From Verrucomicrobiia bacterium (GTDB lineage: Bacteria; Verrucomicrobiota; Verrucomicrobiia; Palsa-1439): DNA of 64,000 nt. Shown here piece after piece: positions 17,198 to 26,181 of the stretch (positions are counted from its first letter, which is position 1; each line of letters starts with the position of its first letter). The notes beneath the pieces are model-generated. The model did no database searches and was not told the DNA's origin. It saw only the letters and a program-made list of their open reading frames with translations. Position numbers and translations under genes: made by a program. The stretch is taken from positions 21,661 through 85,660 of the forward strand of contig JAJVHY010000031.1 in assembly GCA_022072455.1 (NCBI GenBank). The letters run 5' to 3'.

Positions 17198-18180
17198 GCA
17201 AGCTCAAATTCCATTGGGCCTTTCTCCTCATCGCCGCGTTCATCCCGGCGATCTCGCCGCACTTCGCCGAATTACTCCGCCCGATTTTCGTGATGGCGAT
17301 CCTCGCGCTCGGGCTCAACATCCTGACCGGCTTCACCGGCATCCTCAACCTCGGCGTTGCCGCGTTCATGGCTGTCGGCGCGTACAGCTACGCCATCCTC
17401 ACGTGCGACATCTACCCGTTCCAACTCAATTTCGGGTGTGCGACCGGCACGACCGTTCTCATCGGCCTCCTTGCCGGCCTTGCGCTCGGACTTCCGACCA
17501 TCCGGCTGCGCGGCGACTACCTCGCCATTGTCACTCTCGGCTTTGGCGAAATCGTCCAGGACACACTGAAAAACCTGGATGTCATCACCAAAGGAACCCA
17601 AGGCATCAACCCACTCCCGCCCCCACCCTTCTCCGTCTACTACCTCTTCCTCGCTTTTCTCACCCTCGTCGTCCTGCTCAACCGCAACCTCCAACGCTCG
17701 CGCATCGGCCGCACGTGGATCGCGATCCGGGAAGACGAACTCGCCGCCTCCTGCATGGGAATCAACCCCATGAAAATGAAACTCCTCGCCTTCTCCCTCG
17801 GCGCCGCGCAATGCGCCCTGGCCGGCGCGCTCTGGGCCAGTTACCTCGGTTCGAGCGGCGAACCCGGCAACTACGATTTCCAAGTCAGCATCATCGCCCT
17901 CTGCATCGTCATCGTTGGCGGCATGGGCAACATCGCGGGAGTCTTGCTGGGCGCACTCGTCGTCATGGGTTTCAACTCCATCGTGCTCGAAACCCTCACA
18001 AACTTCCTCAAGTCTCACCAGATCATCAGCAGCAGCAACGTCTTTACCGCCCCCGGCAACTGGAAGTATCTACTCTTCGGCCTTGCCCTCATCCTCATGA
18101 TGCGCTTCCGTCCCGAAGGCTTGTTGCCGTCGAAACAAACCAAAGCCGAACTGCACCACCATGAGCCTCCTAAAAATTGA
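17194..18180 (+). CDS. livM: branched-chain amino-acid-type ABC transporter permease
   Basis: A 328-residue membrane protein. It has LALGLNILTGFTGILNLGVAAFMAVGAY near the N-terminus, GLPTIRLRGDYLAIVTLGFGEIV, the cytoplasmic loop AIREDELAASCMGINPMKMKLLAFSLGA, and VGGMGNIAGVLLGA, all LivM signatures. The open frame extends far upstream, but that part is antisense or out of frame to livH; the real start is the ATG at 17194, overlapping the livH stop by 4 bases. The end overlaps livG by 20 bases, which suggests tight translational coupling. Confidence 0.92.
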   Translation: MSKLKFHWAFLLIAAFIPAISPHFAELLRPIFVMAILALGLNILTGFTGILNLGVAAFMAVGAYSYAILTCDIYPFQLNFGCATGTTVLIGLLAGLALGLPTIRLRGDYLAIVTLGFGEIVQDTLKNLDVITKGTQGINPLPPPPFSVYYLFLAFLTLVVLLNRNLQRSRIGRTWIAIREDELAASCMGINPMKMKLLAFSLGAAQCALAGALWASYLGSSGEPGNYDFQVSIIALCIVIVGGMGNIAGVLLGALVVMGFNSIVLETLTNFLKSHQIISSSNVFTAPGNWKYLLFGLALILMMRFRPEGLLPSKQTKAELHHHEPPKN

Positions 18181-19186
18181 CCGGCTCACGATGCGGTTCG
18201 GCGGACTCGTCGCGGTCGACGCCGTCACGCTCGACATCGCGCCGAACGAAATCGTCTCGCTCATTGGCCCGAACGGCGCCGGCAAGACCACCGTCTTCAA
18301 CGCCGTCACCGGCGTCTACGAACCGACCGCCGGCAAGATCATCTTCAACGGCCACGAAACCCGCCGCGAACTCACCGGCAAGACTGCGCTCGCGTTCTCA
18401 CTCGTCGGCTTCATCACTGCCGTCGTCGCTGTTATTCTCGCCAATCTCGAAACCGTCTGGGAAGCCGCCGTCACCGGCAACTACACCTACCGGCAACCGT
18501 TCCCGTGGACGAAAGCCCTCGCGTCCGCGCAAGAGACATTGACCGGTCACTGGCTCGTACCGGCACTCAGCGGGCTTTTCGTCGGGGTGACCGGCGCATG
18601 GGCCGTCTGGGAACGTTCCCGGCGCGCCCCCGAAATCGCCGCCCGCGCCGGTATCGCACGCACGTTCCAGAACATCCGGCTCTTCAACCAAATGACCGTG
18701 CTCGACAACGTCCTGCTCGGCATGGACACGCACCTCCGCACCCGTTTTTGGGACGCCGCACTCCGGCTCCCGTTGTTCTGGCGCGAACGCAAGCACTCGA
18801 CCGGCAAGGCGCTGGAGACATTGCGTTTCGTCGGACTCGAACACGAAGCTGGTCAACTCGCCGAAAATCTCGCCTACGGCCACCAACGCCGGTTGGAGAT
18901 CGCCCGCGCGTTGGCCATGAATCCGAAGATCATTCTCCTCGACGAGCCCGCTGCCGGCTTGAATCCAGCCGAAAGCAAAGCATTGATGGATCTGATCCAG
19001 CGCATCCGGCAACGCGGCATCACAGTGCTGTTGATCGAACACGACATGCAAGTCGTGATGAATATCTCGGACCGGGTCATCGTCCTCGATTACGGCGCCA
19101 AAATCGCGGAGGGCGACCCGGCCACGGTTCGGGCGAACCCGGCCGTCATCGAGGCCTATTTGGGGAAATCCGATGCTCGCGCTTGA
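18161..19186 (+). CDS. livG: branched-chain amino-acid-type ABC transporter ATPase with hydrophobic insertion
   Basis: A 341-residue ATPase, longer than the usual 255 or so. Walker A is GPNGAGKTT (residues 36-44), the Q-loop region is GIARTFQNIRLF (164-175), the signature motif is the degenerate LAYGHQRRLEIARAL, Walker B is IILLDEPAAGLN, and the switch His is in IEHDM. Between the first strand block and GIARTFQ lies an insert of about 85 residues (about 70-155) with two hydrophobic stretches (near 76-95 and 131-150) that look like a transmembrane hairpin. Ordinary LivG has only about 10 to 15 residues here. The ATPase could thus be membrane-anchored on its own. Confidence 0.9.
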   Translation: MSLLKIDRLTMRFGGLVAVDAVTLDIAPNEIVSLIGPNGAGKTTVFNAVTGVYEPTAGKIIFNGHETRRELTGKTALAFSLVGFITAVVAVILANLETVWEAAVTGNYTYRQPFPWTKALASAQETLTGHWLVPALSGLFVGVTGAWAVWERSRRAPEIAARAGIARTFQNIRLFNQMTVLDNVLLGMDTHLRTRFWDAALRLPLFWRERKHSTGKALETLRFVGLEHEAGQLAENLAYGHQRRLEIARALAMNPKIILLDEPAAGLNPAESKALMDLIQRIRQRGITVLLIEHDMQVVMNISDRVIVLDYGAKIAEGDPATVRANPAVIEAYLGKSDARA

Positions 19187-19865
19187 AAATGTTCAGGCCG
19201 GGTACGGCCCGGTCAATGTCCTCCACGGCGTATCACTCCGAGTCGACGCCGGAGAAATCGTCACCGTCCTGGGCTGCAACGGGGCCGGCAAATCCACAAC
19301 GCTGATGACTATCTGCGGTATCAATCCAGCCCGGCACGGCACGATTACCTTTGCGGGACAACCAATCACTCGGTTGCCGGCGCATGAAATCGTCAGCCGT
19401 GGACTCAGTCAGGTGCCAGAAGGCCGGCGAATTTTTCCCCGCTTGACGGTGCGCGAGAATCTCGAAATGGGGGCATTTCATCAACCCGCCGGGGCCGACT
19501 TGGACCGGGCATTCACCTTGTTTCCGATTCTGAAAGAGCGCCAAACACAATTCGGCGGCACGTTGAGCGGCGGCGAACAACAGATGCTGGCGATTGCACG
19601 GGCGTTGATGGCCCGACCGAAGTTGTTGTTGCTCGACGAACCGTCGCTCGGCCTCGCGCCGCTGATCGTCGCGAAGATTTTCGAGATCATCCGCGGGATC
19701 AACGCGGCCGGCACAACGATTTTGCTCGTCGAACAAAACGCGAATATGGCATTGCATATCGCCCATCGCGGTTACGTGCTTGAAACGGGTCGCATCGTGC
19801 TCGAAGATTCCGCGAAGAATTTAATGCACAACGAACAGGTCAAGAAAAGTTATCTCGGAGGTTAA
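19173..19865 (+). CDS. livF: branched-chain amino-acid-type ABC transporter ATPase
   Basis: A 230-residue ATPase of normal LivF length. Walker A is GCNGAGKST, then LSQVPEGRRIFPRLTVRENL, signature LSGGEQQMLAIARAL, Walker B LLLLDEPSLGLAP, and switch His replaced by Gln in VEQNAN, as is usual for LivF. It overlaps the end of livG by 14 bases and ends one base before the CoA-binding protein gene, so all are probably one transcript. Confidence 0.93.
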   Translation: MLALENVQAGYGPVNVLHGVSLRVDAGEIVTVLGCNGAGKSTTLMTICGINPARHGTITFAGQPITRLPAHEIVSRGLSQVPEGRRIFPRLTVRENLEMGAFHQPAGADLDRAFTLFPILKERQTQFGGTLSGGEQQMLAIARALMARPKLLLLDEPSLGLAPLIVAKIFEIIRGINAAGTTILLVEQNANMALHIAHRGYVLETGRIVLEDSAKNLMHNEQVKKSYLGG

Positions 19866-20222
19866 ATGCCCACAGTCGCCATCATCGGAGCGTCAGCGGA
19901 CCGGAACAAATTCGGCAACAAATCGATCCACGCGCATTTGAAGGCCGGCTACGAAGTCTTCCCGGTCAATCCGAAGGAAGAGACCATCGAAGGCTTGAAG
20001 TGCTACAAGTCGATCCTCGATGTACCCGGCCATCTTGATCGCATCAGTCTCTATCTTCCGCCGCCGGTCGCCGTAAAGGTGCTCGACGATATCGCGAAGA
20101 AGGGCTGCAAGGAATTGTGGGCGAATCCCGGCGTGGAAAGCGCGGAGTTCATGACGAAGGCGCAGGCTCTCAAACTCAACGCGATCTACGCGTGCAGTTA
20201 CATGGACGCGGCAGGTCGGTAG
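19866..20222 (+). CDS. CoA-binding (Rossmann) domain protein
   Basis: A 118-residue protein of the CoA_binding_2 type: VAIIGASADRNKFGNKSIHA with the nucleotide-binding GASxDRxKxG loop, VFPVNPKEETIEGLKCYKSI, and ISLYLPPP, then ELWANPGVESAEF. It may bind CoA or NAD; no enzyme activity is assigned to such single-domain proteins. It follows livF with no gap. The TAG stop codon (20220-20222) lies within the left arm of a double-hairpin element, so the original C-terminus may have been slightly different. Confidence 0.82.
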   Translation: MPTVAIIGASADRNKFGNKSIHAHLKAGYEVFPVNPKEETIEGLKCYKSILDVPGHLDRISLYLPPPVAVKVLDDIAKKGCKELWANPGVESAEFMTKAQALKLNAIYACSYMDAAGR

Positions 20223-20275
20223 GGTGCGCTATTGCGCACCATTCGTCGCCACTGGTGCGCAATAGCGCACCCTAC
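20219..20275. repeat. dispersed double-hairpin element, copy 3 (perfect inverted repeat)
   Basis: Two perfectly complementary 23-base arms (20219-20241 and 20253-20275) with an 11-base loop. Each arm is itself a hairpin: GGTGCGC-TATT-GCGCACC on the left and GGTGCGC-AATA-GCGCACC on the right, ending in GTAGG and CCTAC. It lies between convergent genes and overlaps both of their stop codons, so it can also act as a two-way terminator. Confidence 0.8.
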
Positions 20276-21396
20276 ACTTTGTTCGCCTTTAACTCTGCCA
20301 GCGAGTAGTGCGTCCCGCGCCAGTCAATGCCGTCGTGGAGCAGCGTCTTCAGCGTCGCGTTCCAGATGATGTATTGGAACAGAATCGCAGTCAGCGGGAA
20401 TCCAATCCAGTGCCAGCGTTTCAGGCCGTGAAACGGGGCATTATCCATATACATCAATGCGATGACGGCGATAATGGCGAGGTTGAACAACCACACCAGG
20501 CCGGTTGTGACAAAAAGCGCGACGACCGGCCAGACGAAGAGGACGGTTTGCGCAATCGATGCGGCAACGACGACCGAGAGGTTGTATTCCACGCCGGCAA
20601 ATGAATTTTTCTCCAAACCTTTCACCAACTCGCCCAATGACGAGTACCATTCGACGGTCACCATGTCACCGGCAAGCACCATGTCTTGCCGGTAGCCCGA
20701 CTTCTTAATCAGCTTGCCGAGTTTCATGTCGTCGTCGGGGCGCATCCGTAACGGTTCGTGGCCGCCAATTTTCCGGTAGACCGCCGCGCGCACGAGGTTA
20801 AACGCGCCGATACCGATGTGCCGTGAGCTTTTCGGGTCGCGTGCCTTCCATGGTTTCGCATACATCCCGAAAAATATTGTGAATGCTCCGCCGAACATGC
20901 TGAGCAACGTCCCCGGCATCGCCAGCTGCGGCGCGATGGCGAGATGGTCGAGTTGCGCCGACACGAGATGATTCACGGCGCGACTAATCGTGCTCGATTC
21001 CATGTGAATGTCGGCGTCGGTAAACAGCAGAAACTCGCCGGTCGCTTGCCCCGCCCCGGCGTGTTGCGCGTGATTCTTGCCGAGCCAGCCTGCCGGCAAG
21101 TCGCCGATGTGGACGACTTTGATACCTTCGATCCGGTCGAGGATCGCGCCGGTCGAGTCAGTGGAACGGTCGTTGACGACGATGAATTCGAGGTTCGGAT
21201 AATCCTGTTTCAGGAGTGACCGCAACGCCGGCTCAATCTTGCCGGCTTCGTTGCGCGCGGCAACGATGATCGAGACCTTGCCAGCGAATTGACCGGGCGG
21301 CAGGTCGTGAAGTCGACGCAACATCCGATTGCCACGGGCAAACTCAATCGCTACCGCCAGCAGGCCGAGCAATGTCAGACCGGCGAGCCAGATCAT
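20272..21396 (-). CDS. family 2 glycosyltransferase, membrane-bound
   Basis: A 374-residue protein. An N-terminal membrane segment (MIWLAGLTLLGLLAVAIEFA) precedes a GT-A domain: VSIIVAARNEAGKIEPALRS, FIVVNDRSTDSTG, and the DxD motif in LLFTDADIHME. A later MRPDDDMKLGKLIKKSG matches the acceptor or catalytic (E/D)D(D) region. The C-terminal 100 residues hold about four hydrophobic helices. The LPAGWLGKNHA block resembles hopanoid-associated or lipid-linked glycosyltransferases, but the acceptor is unknown. It overlaps the upstream hydrolase gene by 4 bases (ATGA). Confidence 0.85.
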   Translation of the reverse strand: MIWLAGLTLLGLLAVAIEFARGNRMLRRLHDLPPGQFAGKVSIIVAARNEAGKIEPALRSLLKQDYPNLEFIVVNDRSTDSTGAILDRIEGIKVVHIGDLPAGWLGKNHAQHAGAGQATGEFLLFTDADIHMESSTISRAVNHLVSAQLDHLAIAPQLAMPGTLLSMFGGAFTIFFGMYAKPWKARDPKSSRHIGIGAFNLVRAAVYRKIGGHEPLRMRPDDDMKLGKLIKKSGYRQDMVLAGDMVTVEWYSSLGELVKGLEKNSFAGVEYNLSVVVAASIAQTVLFVWPVVALFVTTGLVWLFNLAIIAVIALMYMDNAPFHGLKRWHWIGFPLTAILFQYIIWNATLKTLLHDGIDWRGTHYSLAELKANKV

Positions 21397-23318
21397 TCGA
21401 AAACAACCATCGCATGGCCGCGGACTTCCGGCACGACCACATTGACGCGATTACCACGCACGTCGAAGATCAACGCTTCCCGGCTCGGTGCGAGATAGAC
21501 AAACTTCGGCCGCTTCACGAACTTCAACGAAACCGGGACGCTGTAGAGTGGAACGCTGTCTTCCACGATATCGATCGTCTTGGTGCGGTGCTCCGGACAG
21601 TAGTTGAGCAGGTGGACAATCGTTCGACGGCCCTGCTGCATGACCGTCGCCTCAGTGCTCGTCGGGGCATCAAGTCGCAGCAAGGGCTCCGGCAGGAGCC
21701 GATCGAGAACCTCCTTGACCAGCAGCCGGTACGGATAGTTCCCGTGTGTGGCAAAGGCACTAAAGATCGGGTAGCTGATGTACCCGACGTTTTCGCAGAC
21801 TGTCGCGGCCGCATACCGGGTCAACTTGTCGCCGGGTGTTTGGAAGTGTGATGAGAAATGATCCCATGTGCGCTCAAAGTAAGGTTCGACGATCCGGGAG
21901 ATCGTGTGCTGGCTTGTCACCCGGACTCCGCGGTCATACATGACATGATCACCGCCGTTGAAGCGGAAGTAGGTCGCGGTATAGGGCGACAGACCGGCCG
22001 GCTTGATGCGGAGTTCGGGGAGGAGCACTTTCATGCCGTCCGCCGACAAGCCACTCGTACCGGTGGCCAGAAGCTTGCCGCCCTGCTTGAGGTAGACGCG
22101 CAACCGTTTCGCAAGGCTCGCACTAACCGGGATTGCATCGGGCAAGATGAGCAGTTCGTAGCGAGCGAAATCACTCGCTTCGCTGACGACGTCAAATTGG
22201 TGGCGAAGCTGGGTGAGCATGCGGGTGGCGCCTTCATCCGTGCCGGTGGTCGAAGCTGGGAGTTGGAAGAGGCCGATCTGCGCAACTGACCGGGCGCCTT
22301 CGAGCCACGGCTCGCGCTCCGCCACGCGACCGTAGGCGTGGCCAATCAACTCGTAAGCGCCCTTGTCGAGAACCCCGCGCGGGTGCAACTGGTCGCCAAT
22401 GGAACAGCCGGCGCCATGCGCCATCATCTGGCTCGTCTCGTACTCGAGTGCCGCGACAGGTTTCAAGCCGCCAAAATCCGCCCAACTTTTATGAAAGCGC
22501 GCCGTCATTCCCAGATACGGTTTCGGGAACGTCCGAACGTACCGAACATTCTTCGGAAAAAACATATAACCCCAACCACCGGTCGCCAACGCTTCGATCT
22601 CGGTATGCGTCAAGAACTCAATGTCCGTCTTGAGATTATGCAGTGGCCGGCTGTTGAAGAAGACCGTCGCATCCCGACTGCTGGCCTTCACCATCTGAAA
22701 AAACCGCCGCATGTAGTCCACCGCGATCTGTTTGGAATGCGCGTCGCGGTCCGCCTCGGATTCGGGATTCAAGCCCACGCGCCGCAGGCTGGCGATGAAA
22801 TACTTCGTCGTCGAAGGCTGATCCCAACACATGTCAAAAAAGATTCCATCCACCGGCTTGAAGACTTTCAAGACTTCCGCGGTCTGCTCGGCTAGGAAAT
22901 CCTGATACGGCGATGCCATGTCCATGATTTGCCAACCCGGTTGAAAAACGCCGTCCGCCCCTTTGACCTGGGCACTACTGGCCTTGCGGGCGACCCACTC
23001 GGGATGCGTATTGGCGGCGTACTCGTCGCATTGAACGCTGATGTAAATCGGCGCGCGAATGCCAACCGCATGCAACGCGTCCACTTGCCGCCGGAGCAGA
23101 TCGAGCCCGCGCTTTAAGCCGGGATGCCGTTCCGGCCGCTTCGTGTTGTAGTACAAATGCCCATGGTGACACTTGGCAAACACCGTGACACTGTTGACGT
23201 GCGCGCGCAGCATCGTCTGGGCAAACTGACGCGCATCGAAATCGCGCCCAACATCCGGCACGGCCGGACCAGTGTGAAAGTCGAGATGGATTTGGCGGGA
23301 CAGCAGGGATAATTTCAT
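21393..23318 (-). CDS. putative glycoside hydrolase (GHL6-like barrel plus trimerisation-like domain)
   Basis: A 641-residue protein without a signal peptide, starting MKLSLLSRQIHLDFHTG. Residues about 10-330 look like a TIM-barrel of the hypothetical glycosyl hydrolase GHL6 type: IHLDFHTGPAVPDVG, VTVFAKCHHGHLYYNTK, APIYISVQCDEYAA, VDGIFFDMCWDQPS, and ATVFFNSRPL. A glutamine-amidotransferase-like beta-galactosidase trimerisation domain follows (about 375-470: YELLILPDAIPVS, YLKQGGKLLATG). The likely substrate is a fucosylated or galactosylated glycan, but that is inference. The start at 23318 avoids an implausible upstream Arg/Ser/Pro-rich extension. It is coupled to the glycosyltransferase gene. 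Confidence 0.75.
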   Translation of the reverse strand: MKLSLLSRQIHLDFHTGPAVPDVGRDFDARQFAQTMLRAHVNSVTVFAKCHHGHLYYNTKRPERHPGLKRGLDLLRRQVDALHAVGIRAPIYISVQCDEYAANTHPEWVARKASSAQVKGADGVFQPGWQIMDMASPYQDFLAEQTAEVLKVFKPVDGIFFDMCWDQPSTTKYFIASLRRVGLNPESEADRDAHSKQIAVDYMRRFFQMVKASSRDATVFFNSRPLHNLKTDIEFLTHTEIEALATGGWGYMFFPKNVRYVRTFPKPYLGMTARFHKSWADFGGLKPVAALEYETSQMMAHGAGCSIGDQLHPRGVLDKGAYELIGHAYGRVAEREPWLEGARSVAQIGLFQLPASTTGTDEGATRMLTQLRHQFDVVSEASDFARYELLILPDAIPVSASLAKRLRVYLKQGGKLLATGTSGLSADGMKVLLPELRIKPAGLSPYTATYFRFNGGDHVMYDRGVRVTSQHTISRIVEPYFERTWDHFSSHFQTPGDKLTRYAAATVCENVGYISYPIFSAFATHGNYPYRLLVKEVLDRLLPEPLLRLDAPTSTEATVMQQGRRTIVHLLNYCPEHRTKTIDIVEDSVPLYSVPVSLKFVKRPKFVYLAPSREALIFDVRGNRVNVVVPEVRGHAMVVFE

Positions 23319-23343
23319 CAGCGGCAGTGCTAGCAGACGTTGA

Positions 23344-23982
23344 CTAATCCTGCAACCGTTCTCTCGCCTGCGCGAAAACAGCGTCGAACATCGGCTCGGT
23401 GAGCTTGCCGGTGTTGGTGTTCTGCCGGCTGGGGTGATAGGACGCAAGCACGACCGGATCAAAATCGTAAACTTGGTTGTGGGCGAAAGCCGGCAAGGGT
23501 TTGATGCCGCGAGTCTTCAAGTAGGTGTCGAAGGCAATTTTGCCAAGCGTGATGACGACGCGCGGTTTCATCTGGCTGAGTTCTTCTTGCAGATACCGGT
23601 TGCAGTTGGTGATCTCGGCCGGCAACGGTTTGTTGCCGGGGGGCGCGCAGTGGCAGGCGGCGGTGATGTAGCAGTCGAGCAGCTTCAGGCCGTCGTCACG
23701 ATGTTCCCAAGTCGGTTGGTTGGCGAAGCCGGCTTTGTGCAAGGCCCGGAAGAGCCACTTACCGGAGGAGTCGCCGGTAAACATGCGGCCAGTGCGGTTG
23801 GCACCATGCGCGCCGGGCGCGAGGCCGACGATGAGGACGCGGGCTTTGGGATCGCCAAAACTCGGCACCGGTTTGCCCCAGTAGGTCCAATCGCGGAACT
23901 CGCGTTTCTTTTCGCGCGCGATGTCTTCGCGCCATTTGACGAGACGCGGGCAAAGCCGGCAGTTAATGATGGAGGCATTCAT
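23344..23982 (-). CDS. uracil-DNA glycosylase, family 5 (UDGb-like)
   Basis: A 212-residue DNA-repair enzyme. C8 and C11 in NCRLCPRL are the first iron-sulphur ligands. The active-site block GLAPGAHGANRTGRMFTGD is the family 5 form (no Asp or Asn nucleophile in the GLAPG motif), followed by CYITAACHCAPPGNKP with further cysteines, and the C-terminal ASYHPSRQNTNTG motif. It should remove uracil and possibly other deaminated bases from DNA. The ATG at 23982 lies within the end of the NagZ-like gene (20-base overlap); the longer upstream frame is antisense-like sequence and was left out. Confidence 0.9.
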   Translation of the reverse strand: MNASIINCRLCPRLVKWREDIAREKKREFRDWTYWGKPVPSFGDPKARVLIVGLAPGAHGANRTGRMFTGDSSGKWLFRALHKAGFANQPTWEHRDDGLKLLDCYITAACHCAPPGNKPLPAEITNCNRYLQEELSQMKPRVVITLGKIAFDTYLKTRGIKPLPAFAHNQVYDFDPVVLASYHPSRQNTNTGKLTEPMFDAVFAQARERLQD

Positions 23983-24805
23983 AAGCAGCCATGATTTTGG
24001 CCGGGGTGTGGCAGACGAGGATGAGGTCGGCACCGGCTTGGATGGATTCGACGACAGCGGATTCAAAATCGTGGATGGCGCCCATTTCCATGTCGTCCGT
24101 GATGACGGTGCCGGTGAAACCGAGTTTTTTGCGAAGGAGGCCGGTGATGATCTTATGGGAGAGCGACGCGGGCCGGTCATCGAGCGCCGGGTAGTGCGCA
24201 TGGCTGACCATGATGGCCGGGAGGTGGAGCGCGGTGAAGGGGCGGATGTCGGCTTCACTCCAGTCGGTAACGGTCGGCAGGACTTCGTGCGAATCTTGTT
24301 TCGCGCCGCCTAGGCCGGGGAAATGTTTGCCGCAGGCGCGGATGCCGGCGGCATGGAGGCCGTCGAGGAATTCGCCGGCCCAGCGGATGACTTCGGCGGG
24401 GGTTTTGCCCCAGCAACGTTCGCGCAGGGCGTTGTCGCCGTCGGTTTCGAGATCGAGGACAGGGGCGAAGGTCATATCAATGCCGTGGTCGCGGAGGGAT
24501 TCGCCGAGTTGCCGGCCAAAGTCGCGGGCGCGGTTGGCTTGTTTGATTTCAGCGATACCCGGCAATTCGCCGACGATGGGGCGGAGCCGGTTGACGCGTT
24601 TGTTTTCCTGGTCAATGGCGATGAACGGGTGCGACGGCAAATCGTGGAGTTGCCGGGTGAGTTGCCGGAGTTGGTCGGATGAATCAATGTTGCGCGAGAA
24701 GAGGATGATGCCGGCAGGACGGACGGTTTCGAGGAGGCGCCGGGTGTCGGTGTTGAGTTCGAGGCCGGTGAAGCCGACGCAGAGGTTTGCTTTTCGTTGC
24801 CGCAT
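23963..24805 (-). CDS. nagZ: beta-N-acetylhexosaminidase-like glycoside hydrolase family 3 (NagZ-like)
   Basis: A 280-residue GH3 protein starting MRQRKANLCVGFTGLEL. It has GIILFSRNIDS, FIAIDQENKRVNRL, the catalytic-loop KHFPGLGG with DSHEVLP (acid/base dyad region) and the nucleophile in VITDDMEMGAI. These are the NagZ hallmarks. NagZ releases GlcNAc from cell-wall turnover products. It is about 50 residues shorter than typical NagZ at the C-terminus. The start at 24805 was preferred to an extended frame beginning further upstream that overlaps the divergent ACT gene leader. Confidence 0.82.
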   Translation of the reverse strand: MRQRKANLCVGFTGLELNTDTRRLLETVRPAGIILFSRNIDSSDQLRQLTRQLHDLPSHPFIAIDQENKRVNRLRPIVGELPGIAEIKQANRARDFGRQLGESLRDHGIDMTFAPVLDLETDGDNALRERCWGKTPAEVIRWAGEFLDGLHAAGIRACGKHFPGLGGAKQDSHEVLPTVTDWSEADIRPFTALHLPAIMVSHAHYPALDDRPASLSHKIITGLLRKKLGFTGTVITDDMEMGAIHDFESAVVESIQAGADLILVCHTPAKIMAAYECLHH

Positions 24806-24836
24806 TAGGCACATTCTAAACATCGGGAGGAAATTT

Positions 24837-25241
24837 GTGAAGCAGTTGCGCGAATTGACCATTATGACGCCGAACAAGCCCGGCAAGTTGTCGCAGGTGT
24901 TGCGCGCGTTGGCGGCGGCGAAAGTGAACCTGCAGGCGATTGATTCATCGTCGGGGTATGACTTGAATCTGGTGCGGTTAATCACGTCGGATGCGGCGGA
25001 GACGCGCCGGGCGTTGGAGAAACTCGATTATCAGGTGACGGAGGCGGCGGTATTGGCGGTGTCCATTCTCGACCAGCCGGGGCAGCTCGCGAAAATCACC
25101 GGCGCATTTGGGAAGGCGAAGGTCAATATTGATTATATGTACGCGACGGCGGCGGGGCCGGGCGCGGAGGCGTTGGTCGTTTTCCATTTGTCGGACAGCG
25201 CGGCCGGGGAGAAGGCGTTGCGCGCAGCAGGGTGGCAATAA
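24837..25241 (+). CDS. tandem ACT-domain protein
   Basis: A 134-residue protein starting with GTG at 24837, six bases after a GGGAGG ribosome-binding site. It consists of two ACT domains: ELTIMTPNKPGKLSQVLRAL with the usual N-K-P-G-x-L turn, and VLAVSILDQPGQLAKITGAF with DQPGQLA. Such stand-alone ACT pairs bind small ligands, usually amino acids, and modulate partner proteins. The partner is not evident. It is separated by 3 bases from the next gene. Confidence 0.83.
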   Translation: MKQLRELTIMTPNKPGKLSQVLRALAAAKVNLQAIDSSSGYDLNLVRLITSDAAETRRALEKLDYQVTEAAVLAVSILDQPGQLAKITGAFGKAKVNIDYMYATAAGPGAEALVVFHLSDSAAGEKALRAAGWQ

Positions 25242-25244
25242 ATC

Positions 25245-26126
25245 ATGAAAATCAAGATACCGGATGAGTTGAAATCAGAGGTGCCGCAGACGTTCTGGGG
25301 AAAGATTTTGACGGCCACCCCGATCATCATGACGGTGGTGGCCACAGCGTTGGCCGGGCTGGCGTCGAGTGAGATGACGCGGGCACAGTACAGCCGGTCG
25401 TTGGCGGCCCAGTTGCAATCAAAAGCCGGTGATCAGTGGGGATTTTTTCAGGCAAAACGTCTGCGCGGGGCGATGCAGCGAAGCACGCTGGATTTGTTGC
25501 AGAGCACGACCGAGGTGAAGGCTCTGGATGTCACGACCTTGCCCCAGTTCATCGAGCCGGTCACAGTCGCCGCGCTCGAATCAGGTCAAGTGCCAGACAT
25601 CGGCCCGGCCCCGGTGCTGGCGGAACCGGTCAAAGCGGCGTTGGAAGCAGTGGTATCAGCCCGGCCGGATGGCGAGGTGGCACAGATTGTCCTGGCAGTG
25701 AAAGACGAGGTGTTGCACGACGCGGTCCGGGCGGCAAAAGATCGCGCGGCCGAACTGGATCAGGCAACGCAGCCGGTCAATCAAGCGTTGGAGAAACTGG
25801 AAACCGCATTGGCCGGACAACCGGCGGCACGCGGATTTATCGTGGCGCGGCTCCGGTATACGGCGGCACGGTATGATGCGGAAGCGCGACTGAATCAGGC
25901 GGTAGCACACCTGTACGAATTGCAGGTGCGGAAGAGCAACTTGATCGCTGAGCGGCACCACCAACGCAGTCAGCGGTTTTTTTATGGCATGCTCGGCGCG
26001 CAAGCAGCGGTGATTATTTCGACGTTTGCCATCGCGACCCGGAAACGCAATTTGTTGTGGTCGCTGGCCGCAGCGGCCGGGACAGGCGCAATCTCGTTTG
26101 CGATTTACGTTTATTTATTTGTGTAA
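25245..26126 (+). CDS. DUF4337-like membrane protein
   Basis: A 293-residue protein with one membrane segment near the N-terminus (ILTATPIIMTVVATALAGLA, about residues 21-40) and two near the C-terminus (FYGMLGAQAAVIISTFAIAT and LWSLAAAAGTGAISFAIYVY). Between them lies a long charged alpha-helical region with many Ala, Glu and Gln. The SSEMTRAQYSRSLAAQLQSKAGDQWGFFQAKR block is characteristic of DUF4337 proteins. Function is unknown. It is probably cotranscribed with the ACT-domain gene. Confidence 0.78.
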   Translation: MKIKIPDELKSEVPQTFWGKILTATPIIMTVVATALAGLASSEMTRAQYSRSLAAQLQSKAGDQWGFFQAKRLRGAMQRSTLDLLQSTTEVKALDVTTLPQFIEPVTVAALESGQVPDIGPAPVLAEPVKAALEAVVSARPDGEVAQIVLAVKDEVLHDAVRAAKDRAAELDQATQPVNQALEKLETALAGQPAARGFIVARLRYTAARYDAEARLNQAVAHLYELQVRKSNLIAERHHQRSQRFFYGMLGAQAAVIISTFAIATRKRNLLWSLAAAAGTGAISFAIYVYLFV

Positions 26127-26181
26127 TCGGCCATTTTTCGCGTTTTTTCTGGCATACGACCTGCGCCATAGCTTGGGGAAG

